64,000 nucleotides of DNA from Kribbella italica (GTDB taxonomy: Bacteria > Actinomycetota > Actinomycetes > Propionibacteriales > Kribbellaceae): the NCBI RefSeq assembly GCF_014205135.1, contig NZ_JACHMY010000001.1, positions 6,882,001 to 6,946,000 of the forward strand, written 5' to 3'. Shown piece after piece: positions 1-7,393 of this stretch (position 1 is its first letter; the number at the start of each line of letters is the position of its first letter). The position numbers were made by a program, and so were the translations under genes. Under the pieces are notes generated by a model. The model was not told the DNA's origin. It saw nothing but the letters and a program-made list of their open reading frames with translations, and searched no databases.

Positions 1-213
1 CGCACCGAGATCTTCGGCTGGATGGGCAGCGGCGCCATGATCGGCGGAGCCGTCGGCTCGGCGTTCGCGGGCCTGGTCGTCGAAGCCTTCGGCGTCCGCT
101 ACGTGTGGCTGATGGCCGCAGTCCTGACCCTGCTGGCGACGCTGTCCCTGCTGCACATTCCACCCCACCGGCCGTCCGACGACGCAACAGTCGAAGAGGT
201 CGCCGTCGCCTGA
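1..213 (+). CDS. MFS transporter, C-terminal fragment
   Basis: This is the 3' end of a gene running in from the left edge; the frame is open from base 1 and stops at 211-213. The 70 visible residues hold a Gly/Ala-rich helix (GSGAMIGGAVGSAFAGLVVE) and a second helix around VWLMAAVLTLLATLSLLHI, followed by a short acidic tail. That pattern fits the last two transmembrane helices of a major facilitator superfamily exporter. The substrate cannot be told from this fragment. The MerR gene downstream is on the opposite strand and could control it, but nothing in the sequence shows that. Confidence 0.7.
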   Translation, partial: RTEIFGWMGSGAMIGGAVGSAFAGLVVEAFGVRYVWLMAAVLTLLATLSLLHIPPHRPSDDATVEEVAVA

Positions 214-513
214 GCCGGGGGGCGGTGGTGGAGTGGGGATCGGTGGGGTGCCGTGTCGGCGGTGATGCGGGGGTCGGCGGTGATGCCGGGGTGTGGGTGG
301 TGCTTGGTGTGCGGTGGATCCACGAGACGGATGCTGTGGGTGCCGAGGGCGGTGGTGCCCTGGTGAGGATCGCCGGGTGAGGCTTCTGGGTGACGTGGCC
401 GGTGTCGGTGTGCTGGCGTGCGGTGGGTCCGCGTGACAGATGCTGTGGAGGTCGTTCTGATGCCCGCTGCTGGGTCAGTCGCATGGGGTCGGGGAGGTGG
501 GATGTCTGCTGGG
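214..513. other. 300 bp without a recognisable gene
   Basis: This is the space between the convergent transporter and MerR genes. It is rich in G on the plus strand, with short imperfect repeats of a GGCGGTGATGC-type word near 255-285 and of GATGCTGTGG near 328 and 437. I see no ORF with a plausible ribosome binding site, no tRNA and no strong hairpin. Confidence 0.5.
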
Positions 514-918
514 TTAGTCGCGTGGGGGCGGGTCGGTGCCGTCTTCGGTGGACTGGTAGGCGGTGATCTTCCAGTCGATGAGTTCTAGGTCGGCCTCCAG
601 TTGGGTCAGGTCGATGGCTACTCGTTCGCGGTGGGCTCGGAGGAGGGCGAGGCGTTCGGTGCGGAGGTGGTCGCCGGCTCGGACGTGTTGGGCGAACTCG
701 CGGACCTGTTCGACGGGCATGCCGGTACGGCGGAGGCGTAGGAGGATGTCGAGCAGGCCGAGAGTGTCGGGGGTGAAGCGGCGGCGGCCGCCGGTGTCTC
801 GGGGGAGGTCGCCGAAGAGGCCCTCGCGGTCGTAGTACCGCAAGGTCTCCACTGGCAGGCCGGAGAGTCGTGAGGCCTCGCCGATGGTGACGGCTTCTGC
901 CAGTTCTTCCTGCATCAT
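514..918 (-). CDS. MerR family transcriptional regulator
   Basis: This is a 134-residue protein with the MerR layout. The N-terminal winged helix-turn-helix (residues about 11-50) contains TIGEASRLSGLPVETLRYYD and the typical wing GGRRRFTPDTL. It is followed by a long dimerisation helix and a short C-terminal tail with no cysteine pair, so a metal sensor of the MerR/CueR/ZntR type is unlikely. Two start codons are adjacent (ATG ATG). A 20 bp near-palindrome lies just upstream at 933-952 and probably serves as its own operator. The inducer and targets are unknown. Confidence 0.85.
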   Translation of the reverse strand: MMQEELAEAVTIGEASRLSGLPVETLRYYDREGLFGDLPRDTGGRRRFTPDTLGLLDILLRLRRTGMPVEQVREFAQHVRAGDHLRTERLALLRAHRERVAIDLTQLEADLELIDWKITAYQSTEDGTDPPPRD

Positions 919-932
919 CCCGGCAGCTTGTT

Positions 933-952
933 ACCTGGAGCGCGCTTCAGGT
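933..952 (-). promoter_or_regulatory. MerR operator/promoter candidate
   Basis: On the minus strand an ACCTG-N10-CAGGT palindrome (18 of 20 positions symmetric) lies between TTGACC (950-955) and TAACAA (928-933), which look like -35 and -10 boxes 16 bp apart. It sits 15 bp upstream of the MerR start and touches the stop codon of the SRPBCC gene. MerR regulators bind such dyads within the promoter spacer. The role is inferred from position and symmetry. Confidence 0.45.
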
Positions 953-1473
953 CAAGCTTTGAGGAGGTCTTCCCAGAGCGGCTTCAGGTTCTGCTGGGCT
1001 TCGGACCAGGAGACTTCCGCCGGGTCCTGGTCGGCGAGGAGGCTGGTGAGGCGGTTGAGGAAGTCCTCCCAGCCGTAGCCGTACTCGACGGCTGTCTTCT
1101 CGGTCACCTGGGAGTGGGTGAGGGTGAGGATCGTGGTGTCGTCGGCGGGTTCCAGGTGGAGGTCGACGGTGGAGTCGGGTTCGCCGGGCCAGGTCCAGTC
1201 GGCCTGCAGGGTGGTCGGGGCGGTGCAGGTGGTGATGTGGAGTTCGGCGACGTCCTGGTCCGGCGGGGACATGGTCAGGCGGACAGTGCCGCCGACCTGT
1301 CGATCGCCGGTGACTTGACCGAGCCAGCGACCAAGGCGGGACGGTGTGGTCCACGCGGACCAGACGTCCTGGACGTCGGCGGCGTACGTCCGTCGCAGGA
1401 CGACGGAGTAGGTGCCGGTTGTCGACCGGGTGATCGTTCGAGTGGTGCCCAGCAGTTGTTCGAGATCAGGCAT
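952..1473 (-). CDS. SRPBCC (AHSA1-like) domain protein
   Basis: This 173-residue protein starts at the ATG at 1473. It has the START/SRPBCC (Aha1 C-terminal-like) pattern: an early beta strand followed by VWSAWTTPSRLGRWLGQ, then alternating strands (VRLTM, LTLTHS) and a C-terminal helix with WEDFLNRLTSLL. These proteins have a helix-grip fold with a hydrophobic cavity; the ligand is not known. Its first 8 bases overlap the end of the upstream ArsR gene. ArsR plus AHSA1 is a very common co-transcribed pair, so the regulator probably controls its own operon with this protein. Confidence 0.85.
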   Translation of the reverse strand: MPDLEQLLGTTRTITRSTTGTYSVVLRRTYAADVQDVWSAWTTPSRLGRWLGQVTGDRQVGGTVRLTMSPPDQDVAELHITTCTAPTTLQADWTWPGEPDSTVDLHLEPADDTTILTLTHSQVTEKTAVEYGYGWEDFLNRLTSLLADQDPAEVSWSEAQQNLKPLWEDLLKA

Positions 1474-1873
1474 CTGGAGCCTCCGAGGACGATGCCGACG
1501 GGGAGGACGGCGATCGGGTGGACGGCGACGAAGAAGACGAAGAGGACGACGACGCCGCGCGGCGACCGCGACGCAGCTCGGTGTCGAGCGCGTCCAGCCG
1601 GTTGGTCCAGAACTTGCGGTACCGATCGAGCCAGGCGTCGATCTCGCGCAGCGGGTCCGTGTCGACGGCGTACAGACGCCGGGTGCCGTCGACGGTGACC
1701 GTGGCGAAGCCGTTGTCGCGGAGCACGCGCAGGTGCTGGGAGACGGCCGGCTGGCTGATGCCGAACTCACCGCCGATGGTGGCCGCGATCTGGCCGGCCG
1801 GCAGCTGCCCGTCGGCGAGCAGTTCCAGGATCCGGCGCCGGACCGGGTCGCCGAGGATGTCGAAGGCGTGCAT
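1466..1873 (-). CDS. ArsR family transcriptional regulator with poly-Ser tail
   Basis: Residues 1-95 form an ArsR winged helix-turn-helix (FDILGDPVRRRILELLADG, then GISQPAVSQHLRVLRDNG as the recognition helix). There is no CxC metal site, so this is the SRPBCC-associated type rather than a metal sensor. The last 30 residues are a low-complexity run made mostly of serine, encoded by a trinucleotide-like tract at about 1470-1550, which is unusual for this short family. It overlaps the following SRPBCC gene by 8 bp, implying translational coupling. The start is the ATG at 1873. Confidence 0.87.
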   Translation of the reverse strand: MHAFDILGDPVRRRILELLADGQLPAGQIAATIGGEFGISQPAVSQHLRVLRDNGFATVTVDGTRRLYAVDTDPLREIDAWLDRYRKFWTNRLDALDTELRRGRRAASSSSSSSSSPSTRSPSSPSASSSEAPDA

Positions 1874-1894
1874 GCCCTCAGTATTTCAGTGATG

Positions 1895-1910
1895 ACTTAT
1901 ATAAACAAGT
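1895..1910. promoter_or_regulatory. AT-rich dyad upstream of arsR-type gene
   Basis: ACTT-N8-AAGT containing the palindrome TTATATAA (1897-1904) lies 22 bp upstream of the ArsR start. It is the only strongly AT-rich stretch in this part of the window. ArsR proteins often autorepress through AT-rich dyads near their start, so this is a candidate operator or -10 region. No direct proof is available. Confidence 0.35.
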
Positions 1911-2144
1911 GGTCCACCGCCCGGAAGGTCTTCGGCGCCGGGCAGTCACCGCCAGTGTTCCTGCGCGCCGCGCGGCCGGCCGCCGAACGGGTAGCCCAGG
2001 TCATGGTCAGGCAGGAGACAACGAGAAGGTCACGGCTAGAATGAGACGAACGAACACGCCTGGTGCTGCCCCGAGGAAGCGACCGCACGGCGTACCGCAA
2101 CCAGTGTGAGCTGCTGGGGAACCAAGCTTTGAGGAGACACAGCT

Positions 2145-3413
2145 GTGGGTCGCGTCGTGCACAAGTACGGCGGTTCGTCGGTCGCTGACGCCGATTGCAT
2201 CAAGCGTGTGGCCCAACGGATCGTCGCGACGAAGAAGGCCGGGAACGACGTGGTGGTGGTCATCTCCGCCATGGGCGACACCACCGACGAACTGATGGAC
2301 CTGGCCCAGCAGGTCTCGCCACTGCCGCCGCCGCGCGAGCTCGACATGCTGCTCACCTCGGGTGAGCGGATCTCGGCCGCCCTGCTGGCGATGGCGATCG
2401 CGAACCTGGGCTACGAGGCACGGTCGTTCACCGGCTCGCAGGCCGGTGTGATCACCACCTCCGCGCACGGCAACGCCCGGATCATCGACATCACGCCGAG
2501 CCGGATCGAGGACGCGCTGGCCGAGGGCCACGTCGCGATCGTGGCCGGGTTCCAGGGCGTCGCGCAGGACACCAAGGACATCACCACGATGGGCCGCGGC
2601 GCCTCCGACACGACCGCGGTGGCGCTGGCCGCCGCGCTCGAGGCGGACTACTGCGAGATCTACACCGACGTGGACGGCATCTTCACCGCGGACCCGCGGA
2701 TCGTGCCGGCCGCGCAGCAGATCCCGATGATCTCCTACGAGGAGATGCTCGAGATGGCTGCCTGCGGTGCGAAGGTCCTGCACCTGCGTTGCGTCGAGTA
2801 CGCGCGGCGCTACAACGTCAAGGTCCACGTGCGGTCCTCCTTCTCCCAGAAGGAAGGCACCTGGGTCGTCGATGCGAAGGATATTGAGAACATGGAACAG
2901 GCGATCATCTCCGGCGTGGCCCACGACCGTGGGGAGGCCAAGATCACCGTGGTCGGTGTGCCCGACAAGCCGGGCGAGGCCGCGCGGATCTTCGAGACGG
3001 TCGCCAACGCCGAGACCAACATCGACATGATCGTGCAGAACGTCTCGGCGGTCGCCACCAACCGGACCGACATCTCCTTCACGCTGCCCCGCGCCGACGG
3101 CTCGCGGGCGATGTCCGCGCTGGCGCGGATGAAGGACGAGGTCGGCTACGAGCAGCTGCTGTACGACGACCAGATCGGCAAGGTCTCGGTGATCGGCGTC
3201 GGGATGCGCTCGCACCCAGGTGTTTCGGCGAAGTTCTTCTCCGCGCTGGCCGACGCCGGCGTGAACATCGAGATGATCTCGACCTCGGAGATCCGCATCT
3301 CCGTGGTGGTGGACGAGAACCTGGTGGACGCCGCCGTGACCGCGGCGCACACCGCATTCGACCTCGACGACGAGCACACCCAAGCTGTCGTCTACGGAGG
3401 AACAGGACGGTGA
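2145..3413 (+). CDS. lysC: aspartate kinase
   Basis: This 422-residue protein catalyses ATP-dependent phosphorylation of L-aspartate, the first step to lysine, threonine, methionine and diaminopimelate. The kinase domain (about 1-250) starts with the KYGGSS signature at residues 7-12 and contains GRGGSD-type and TDVDGI motifs. Two ACT domains (about 265-340 and 345-415) follow and are the usual site of lysine/threonine feedback. The GTG start at 2145 is preceded by GAGGAGA. An internal Met250 with its own AAGGA box would yield a separate 173-residue beta subunit, as known for corynebacterial lysC. The stop overlaps the asd start by 4 bp. Confidence 0.97.
   Translation: MGRVVHKYGGSSVADADCIKRVAQRIVATKKAGNDVVVVISAMGDTTDELMDLAQQVSPLPPPRELDMLLTSGERISAALLAMAIANLGYEARSFTGSQAGVITTSAHGNARIIDITPSRIEDALAEGHVAIVAGFQGVAQDTKDITTMGRGASDTTAVALAAALEADYCEIYTDVDGIFTADPRIVPAAQQIPMISYEEMLEMAACGAKVLHLRCVEYARRYNVKVHVRSSFSQKEGTWVVDAKDIENMEQAIISGVAHDRGEAKITVVGVPDKPGEAARIFETVANAETNIDMIVQNVSAVATNRTDISFTLPRADGSRAMSALARMKDEVGYEQLLYDDQIGKVSVIGVGMRSHPGVSAKFFSALADAGVNIEMISTSEIRISVVVDENLVDAAVTAAHTAFDLDDEHTQAVVYGGTGR
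2877..2894 (+). promoter_or_regulatory. internal ribosome binding site for LysC beta subunit
   Basis: AAGGA at 2877-2881 lies 10 bases before an in-frame ATG (2892, Met250). The intervening codons are unusually A/T-rich for this gene. In Corynebacterium and relatives an internal start at the same place makes the regulatory beta subunit (172 residues there, 173 here). Confidence 0.6.
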
Positions 3414-4513
3414 CCCCGGTGAACGCTGCGGACTCCACGATCGACGAGCGGGCCGGCCTGCCCACCCTGGCGGTGGTCGGCGCGACCGGCGCCGTGGGCA
3501 CGGTCATGCTCACGCTGCTCTCCACCCGCGAGAACGTCTGGGGGGAGATCCGGCTGATCGCGTCCGAGCGTTCCGCGGGCAAACGGCTCAAGGTCCGCGG
3601 CGAGGAGGTCGAGGTGGTCGCGATCTCCGAGGCCGCCTTCGACGGGATCGACGTCGCGATGTTCGACGTACCGGACGAGATCTCCGCGCACTGGGCGCCG
3701 ATCGCGGCCGCCAAGGGTGCCGTCGTGGTGGACAACTCGGGTGCGTTCCGGATGGACACCGAGGTGCCGCTGGTGGTGCCCGAGGTGAACGCCGAGGCCG
3801 CGCGCAACCGGCCGAAGGGCATCATCGCCAACCCGAACTGCACGACGCTGTCGATGATCGTGGCGATGGGCGCGCTGCACCACCGGTACGAGCTGGAGCA
3901 GCTGGTCGTCGCGTCGTACCAGGCCGCTTCCGGTGCTGGTCAGGAAGGCATCGACGCGCTGTACGACCAGCTGATGAAGGTCGCCGGGAACCGTGAGCTC
4001 GGGACGACGCCGGGCGACGTACGCCGGGTGATCGGCAACGCGCTCGGGCCGTTCCCGGCGCCGCTGGTGATGAACGTGGTGCCGTGGGCGGGGTCGCTCA
4101 AGGAGGACGGCTGGTCGTCCGAGGAGCTCAAGGTGCGCAACGAGTCGCGCAAGATCCTCAACCTGCCGGACCTGAAGGTGTCCGCGACGTGTGTCCGGGT
4201 GCCGGTGATCACGACGCATTCGCTGTCGGTGCACGCGCGGTTCGGGCGCGAGGTCGACGTCGACGAGGCCCGCGAAGTACTGCGGGACGCGCCGGGCGTG
4301 ATCCTGTTCGACAACCCGGCCGAGGGTGAGTTCCCGACGCCGGCCGATGTGGTCGGCACCGACCCGACCTGGGTCGGCCGGATCCGCAAGTCGCTGGACG
4401 ACCCGCAGGCGCTGGAGCTGTTCGTCTGCGGAGACAACCTGCGGAAGGGCGCGGCGCTCAACACCGCGCAGATCGCCGAGGTCGTCGCCAAGGAATTCGT
4501 GAAGGCGGTCTAG
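3410..4513 (+). CDS. asd: aspartate-semialdehyde dehydrogenase
   Basis: This 367-residue enzyme reduces aspartyl phosphate with NADPH to aspartate semialdehyde, directly using the LysC product. The N-terminal Rossmann segment VVGATGAVG is at residues 22-30. The catalytic cysteine is Cys144 in NPNCTT, and the active-site region QAASGAGQEG follows. The GTG start overlaps the lysC stop by 4 bp (GTGA), so the two genes are translationally coupled. An N-terminal extension of about 18 residues precedes the Rossmann fold. A strong terminator follows 14 bp after the stop. Confidence 0.96.
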   Translation: MTPVNAADSTIDERAGLPTLAVVGATGAVGTVMLTLLSTRENVWGEIRLIASERSAGKRLKVRGEEVEVVAISEAAFDGIDVAMFDVPDEISAHWAPIAAAKGAVVVDNSGAFRMDTEVPLVVPEVNAEAARNRPKGIIANPNCTTLSMIVAMGALHHRYELEQLVVASYQAASGAGQEGIDALYDQLMKVAGNRELGTTPGDVRRVIGNALGPFPAPLVMNVVPWAGSLKEDGWSSEELKVRNESRKILNLPDLKVSATCVRVPVITTHSLSVHARFGREVDVDEAREVLRDAPGVILFDNPAEGEFPTPADVVGTDPTWVGRIRKSLDDPQALELFVCGDNLRKGAALNTAQIAEVVAKEFVKAV

Positions 4514-4527
4514 CCCCAAGAACTACC

Positions 4528-4567
4528 AGCTGCCGGTGCTCCCCCTGTGGGGACACCGGCAGCTTTT
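4528..4567 (+). terminator. rho-independent terminator after asd
   Basis: There is an 11 bp perfect stem (4528-4538 with 4554-4564) whose loop contains a further CCCC/GGGG pairing, followed by TTTT. It closes the lysC-asd operon. Confidence 0.85.
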
Positions 4568-4700
4568 GTTCGGGCTGAGGTTGTCGGCAATGCGGCCGGA
4601 GAGGTCGCTGGGGTTGAGGTCGCTGCGGCCGGAAGTACGAGAAGTGGCAGGGGGTTGATCGGAGCCGGCGACGGAGTCGCCAGGGCGGGGGCGGTCGGCC

Positions 4701-4766
4701 CTCACCCCTCACCCCTCACCCCTCACCCCTCACCCCTCACCCCTCACCCCTCACCCCTCACCCCTC
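4701..4766. repeat. heptamer tandem repeat (CTCACCC)9, G-quadruplex type
   Basis: Nine perfect head-to-tail copies of CTCACCC run from 4701 to 4763. On the minus strand this reads GGGG-TGA repeated, that is G4 tracts with 3-nt loops, the classical intramolecular quadruplex pattern. It begins 10 bp after the stop of the minus-strand regulator at 4776, so it would be transcribed as a G-rich 3' UTR. Copy number is expected to vary between strains. Confidence 0.9.
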
Positions 4767-4775
4767 CTCTGTGGT

Positions 4776-5768
4776 TTACAGCCAGTTCTCGCGGGCGGCG
4801 TGGAGGGCCAGCTGGAAGCGGGTGCTGGCGCCGGTACGGTTCATCAGGCGTTCCAGGTAGCGGAAGAACGTGCGGCGGCTGATGCCGAGGGTGCGGGCGA
4901 TGGTGTCGTCGGCGGCACCCGTGGCGAGTAGGGCCAGGAGGCGGCGTTCGATGGGTTCGAGGCGGTCGTCCTCGGCGCCGACCGAGGCATGCAAGGGGAG
5001 AGCGTTGCGCCAGCAGAGTTCGAACATGCCGATCAGGGCGGTCAGCAGGCTGCTCGGGCGGATGATCAGCAGGGAACGGTTCACATCGGTGTCGCGCACC
5101 GACATCGACACGAACGCGATCGAGCCGTCGATGATCGTCAGCTTCGCCGGTACGTCGGGCAGCACCCGCGCCTGCTCGCCGGCCTCGACGCAGGGCAGGA
5201 TGTTCTCGGTCAGGTACCCGGGCACCTCGACGGACTCCGGCGAGTAGACCACCCGGTAGGCGACGCCGCGGTTGAGCTGCTCGATCTCCATCTGGTTCGG
5301 CCCCGCGCCCAGGTAGTACGGCGGGGAGTCGATGGCCAGGATCTCGCGCTGCGCGCTGCCCTTGATCTGGTTGATCCGCTCGACGATCGCGGTCCCGGTG
5401 ACCACCTCGATCAGGTGCGTGGTCGACTCGTTGTGCACGGTCCGGCGGAACTCGTCGTACGCGTTCAGCACCTCGATCCGCGCCTGCTTCAGCTCGGACT
5501 CGCGGCGCAGGGTCAGTGCCTCGAGGCCGGCGTCGGGAGGCACCGGGAGGAACCGCGCGTGGTCCGATCCCGACCGCCGCGCCAGGCCGGCCTGAACCAG
5601 CCCGCCGAGCACGTCGTCGATGCCGACCCCGCGGCCGGCGACGGCCGCGTCCAGCTCACCGATCGACGAGGGGCCGGCCCGGAGCAGGTGCTGGTAGACC
5701 AGGATCTCGTCGTCGTTGAGCCCGAGCACGCGCAAGTGCTCGGCACGCTCCGTGTCGGTCGAGCTCAT
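4776..5768 (-). CDS. TrmB/LuxR-type transcriptional regulator
   Basis: This 330-residue regulator has three parts. An N-terminal TrmB-like winged helix segment (LGLNDDEILVYQHLLRAGPSSI) comes first. The middle region (about 110-250) resembles the ligand or phospholipase-D-like domain common in these proteins. A C-terminal LuxR-like helix-turn-helix follows (GAADDTIARTLGISRRTFFRYLERLM, residues about 280-310). The ATG at 5768 is preferred because GGGAGGGAGGGG lies just upstream; an in-frame start 10 codons earlier exists. This architecture is common in Streptomyces and relatives, but the ligand is unknown. It is divergent from the secreted protease gene and could control it. Confidence 0.8.
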   Translation of the reverse strand: MSSTDTERAEHLRVLGLNDDEILVYQHLLRAGPSSIGELDAAVAGRGVGIDDVLGGLVQAGLARRSGSDHARFLPVPPDAGLEALTLRRESELKQARIEVLNAYDEFRRTVHNESTTHLIEVVTGTAIVERINQIKGSAQREILAIDSPPYYLGAGPNQMEIEQLNRGVAYRVVYSPESVEVPGYLTENILPCVEAGEQARVLPDVPAKLTIIDGSIAFVSMSVRDTDVNRSLLIIRPSSLLTALIGMFELCWRNALPLHASVGAEDDRLEPIERRLLALLATGAADDTIARTLGISRRTFFRYLERLMNRTGASTRFQLALHAARENWL

Positions 5769-5825
5769 GGCTGTCCCCTCCCTCCCGAGCGCGGTCACCG
5801 TGGGCTACCGCCACTCCAGGGTAGA

Positions 5826-5848
5826 ACGATCCGCAAGAGCCGGATCGT
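5826..5848. promoter_or_regulatory. inverted repeat, operator candidate
   Basis: This is a perfect 8 bp dyad ACGATCCG-N7-CGGATCGT, 58 bp upstream of the TrmB/LuxR-like regulator start, in the region it shares with the divergent protease. It is a reasonable autoregulatory operator, inferred from position and symmetry only. Confidence 0.4.
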
Positions 5849-5950
5849 ACTGTCCGTGTTCCGGCCACTGCACGGAGCGATATTTGTTGTCCTGTCAGCA
5901 TTCTTGTGCCGTGTCACCATCTGGCCACCATTTCCGCGCAGTTGTGAGCG

Positions 5951-6015
5951 AGAATTGAGGTCCAGCAGCCCGGCGACGGACCACCTGAGCGCCGCCGGGC
6001 TGCTGTTCCAATTCT
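5951..6015. promoter_or_regulatory. 65 bp hairpin in protease leader
   Basis: A 13 bp perfect stem (5963-5975 with 5993-6005) sits inside an outer 7 bp stem (AGAATTG at 5951-5957 with CAATTCT at 6009-6015). It lies 150 bp before the protease start within a 398 bp intergenic region (5769-6166). It could be an attenuator, a terminator for upstream antisense transcription, or a protein-binding cruciform. Little else is visible in this gap except the dyad at 5826. Confidence 0.5.
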
Positions 6016-6166
6016 GGCCTGAGTTCGCGGCCGCGGCAGCACCGCCCGTTTCGGTTGGGTCTCGATCCCGGCGCATCGGTGCCCTCGCACTCCCGTGCCA
6101 TCACCGGCTGTGCCGGAGGGTGTACAAACTGTGCAAACCGCAGCAGTTCTCGAGGAGGCACCGCCC

Positions 6167-7336
6167 ATGCTTCTGACCAAGATTTTCCGATCCGCCGTCT
6201 TGTGCGCGATGACCGCCGCCCTGGTCATCGTGCCCGCCCACTCGGCGAGCGCCGCGCCCACCTCCGCCCAAGGTGAGCCCGGCCCCCGAGTCGTCGGTGG
6301 AACCCGCGCGGCGCAAGGTGAGTTTCCGTGGATGGTGAGGCTGTCCATGGGATGTGGTGGTGCGATGTACACCAGTCAGCTCGTGCTGACCGCCGCGCAC
6401 TGCGTGGGTTCCACCGGCAACAACACGTCGATCACCGCGACCGTCGGTGTGGTCGACCTGCAGGACACGTCGGCCACGAAGGTGAAGTCGACGTACATCC
6501 ACCGCTCGCCCACCTACGGCACCAGCACCGGTGGCGACTGGGCGCTGATCAAGCTGGCGACGCCGATCACCGGCGTACCGACGCTGCCGATCGCCACCAC
6601 CACGGCGTACGACACCGGCACCTTCACGGTCGCCGGCTGGGGTGCGGCCACTGAGGGCGGCGCTCAGCAGCGGTACCTGCTGAAGGCGAACGTCCCGTAC
6701 GTCGACGACGTGACGTGCCGGGATGCCGGCGACTACTACAGCGACCTGATCTTCCCGGCCGAGTTGTGCGCCGGACAGATGGCCACCGGTGGCGTCGACA
6801 CCTGCCAGGGTGACTCCGGCGGCCCGATGTTCCGCCGGGACAACGGAGGAGCGTGGATCCAGGTCGGCGTCGTCAGCCACGGCGACGGCTGTGCTCGGCC
6901 GAGCGCGCCCGGTGTCTACACCCAGGTGAGCACGTTCGCGTCGGCCATCGCCGCCGCGGCCGCTCAGCTCGGCGGCGGTGGACCGAGCCCGACGTGCGGA
7001 CCGTTCACCAACGACGCCAACATCAACATCCCGGACGCCGGCGCCGCCGTCACCAGCTCGGTCAGCGTGACCGGCTGCACCGGGAGCGCCACGTCGGCGC
7101 AGGTCGCGGTCAACATCGTGCACACCTACCGCGGTGATCTGGTGATCGACCTGATCTCGCCCGACGGTTCGTCGTACCGGCTGAAGAACTCCAGCAACGA
7201 CTCGGCCGACAACATCAACCAGACGTACACCGCCACCCTCAGCAGCGAGACCCGCAACGGTACCTGGAAGCTCCAGGTCCGGGACGTGGCCCGCGCGGAC
7301 GTCGGCTACATCAACTCCTGGTCGATCAGCTCGTAG
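6167..7336 (+). CDS. secreted trypsin-like serine protease with P domain
   Basis: This 389-residue extracellular peptidase starts at the ATG at 6167, after GAGGAGG. A signal peptide (about 1-34, ending ...SASAA) is followed by a short propeptide and the trypsin activation site R-VVGG. The catalytic triad is His78 (TAAHC), Asp124 (GDWALIKL) and Ser217 (GDSGGP). Asp211 at the base of the S1 pocket predicts cleavage after Arg/Lys. Residues about 285-389 form a P/Homo-B domain (NIVHTYRGDLVIDLISPDG ... WKLQVRD), usual in subtilisin-like convertases but also seen fused to bacterial S1 proteases. A bidirectional terminator separates it from the convergent S15 gene. Confidence 0.92.
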   Translation: MLLTKIFRSAVLCAMTAALVIVPAHSASAAPTSAQGEPGPRVVGGTRAAQGEFPWMVRLSMGCGGAMYTSQLVLTAAHCVGSTGNNTSITATVGVVDLQDTSATKVKSTYIHRSPTYGTSTGGDWALIKLATPITGVPTLPIATTTAYDTGTFTVAGWGAATEGGAQQRYLLKANVPYVDDVTCRDAGDYYSDLIFPAELCAGQMATGGVDTCQGDSGGPMFRRDNGGAWIQVGVVSHGDGCARPSAPGVYTQVSTFASAIAAAAAQLGGGGPSPTCGPFTNDANINIPDAGAAVTSSVSVTGCTGSATSAQVAVNIVHTYRGDLVIDLISPDGSSYRLKNSSNDSADNINQTYTATLSSETRNGTWKLQVRDVARADVGYINSWSISS

Positions 7337-7348
7337 CAGCACCGACAA

Positions 7349-7384
7349 CAAGAAGCCCCGGCCTCAGCAGGCCGGGGCTTCTTG
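7349..7384. terminator. bidirectional terminator
   Basis: A perfect 15 bp stem (7349-7363 with 7370-7384) with a 6-nt loop lies between the convergent protease and S15 peptidase genes and can serve both. The tail is CTT-rich on one side and AAG-rich on the other. Confidence 0.85.
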
Positions 7385-7393
7385 CTGTTCAGA

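Noticed and set aside
2041..2109. A 22-codon ORF just before lysC, as a possible leader peptide
   Set aside because: It has no run of Lys, Thr or Met codons, no clear Shine-Dalgarno sequence and no attenuator hairpin before lysC.
4701..4766. The heptamer array as a CRISPR
   Set aside because: Units are 7 bp without spacers; it is a simple tandem repeat.
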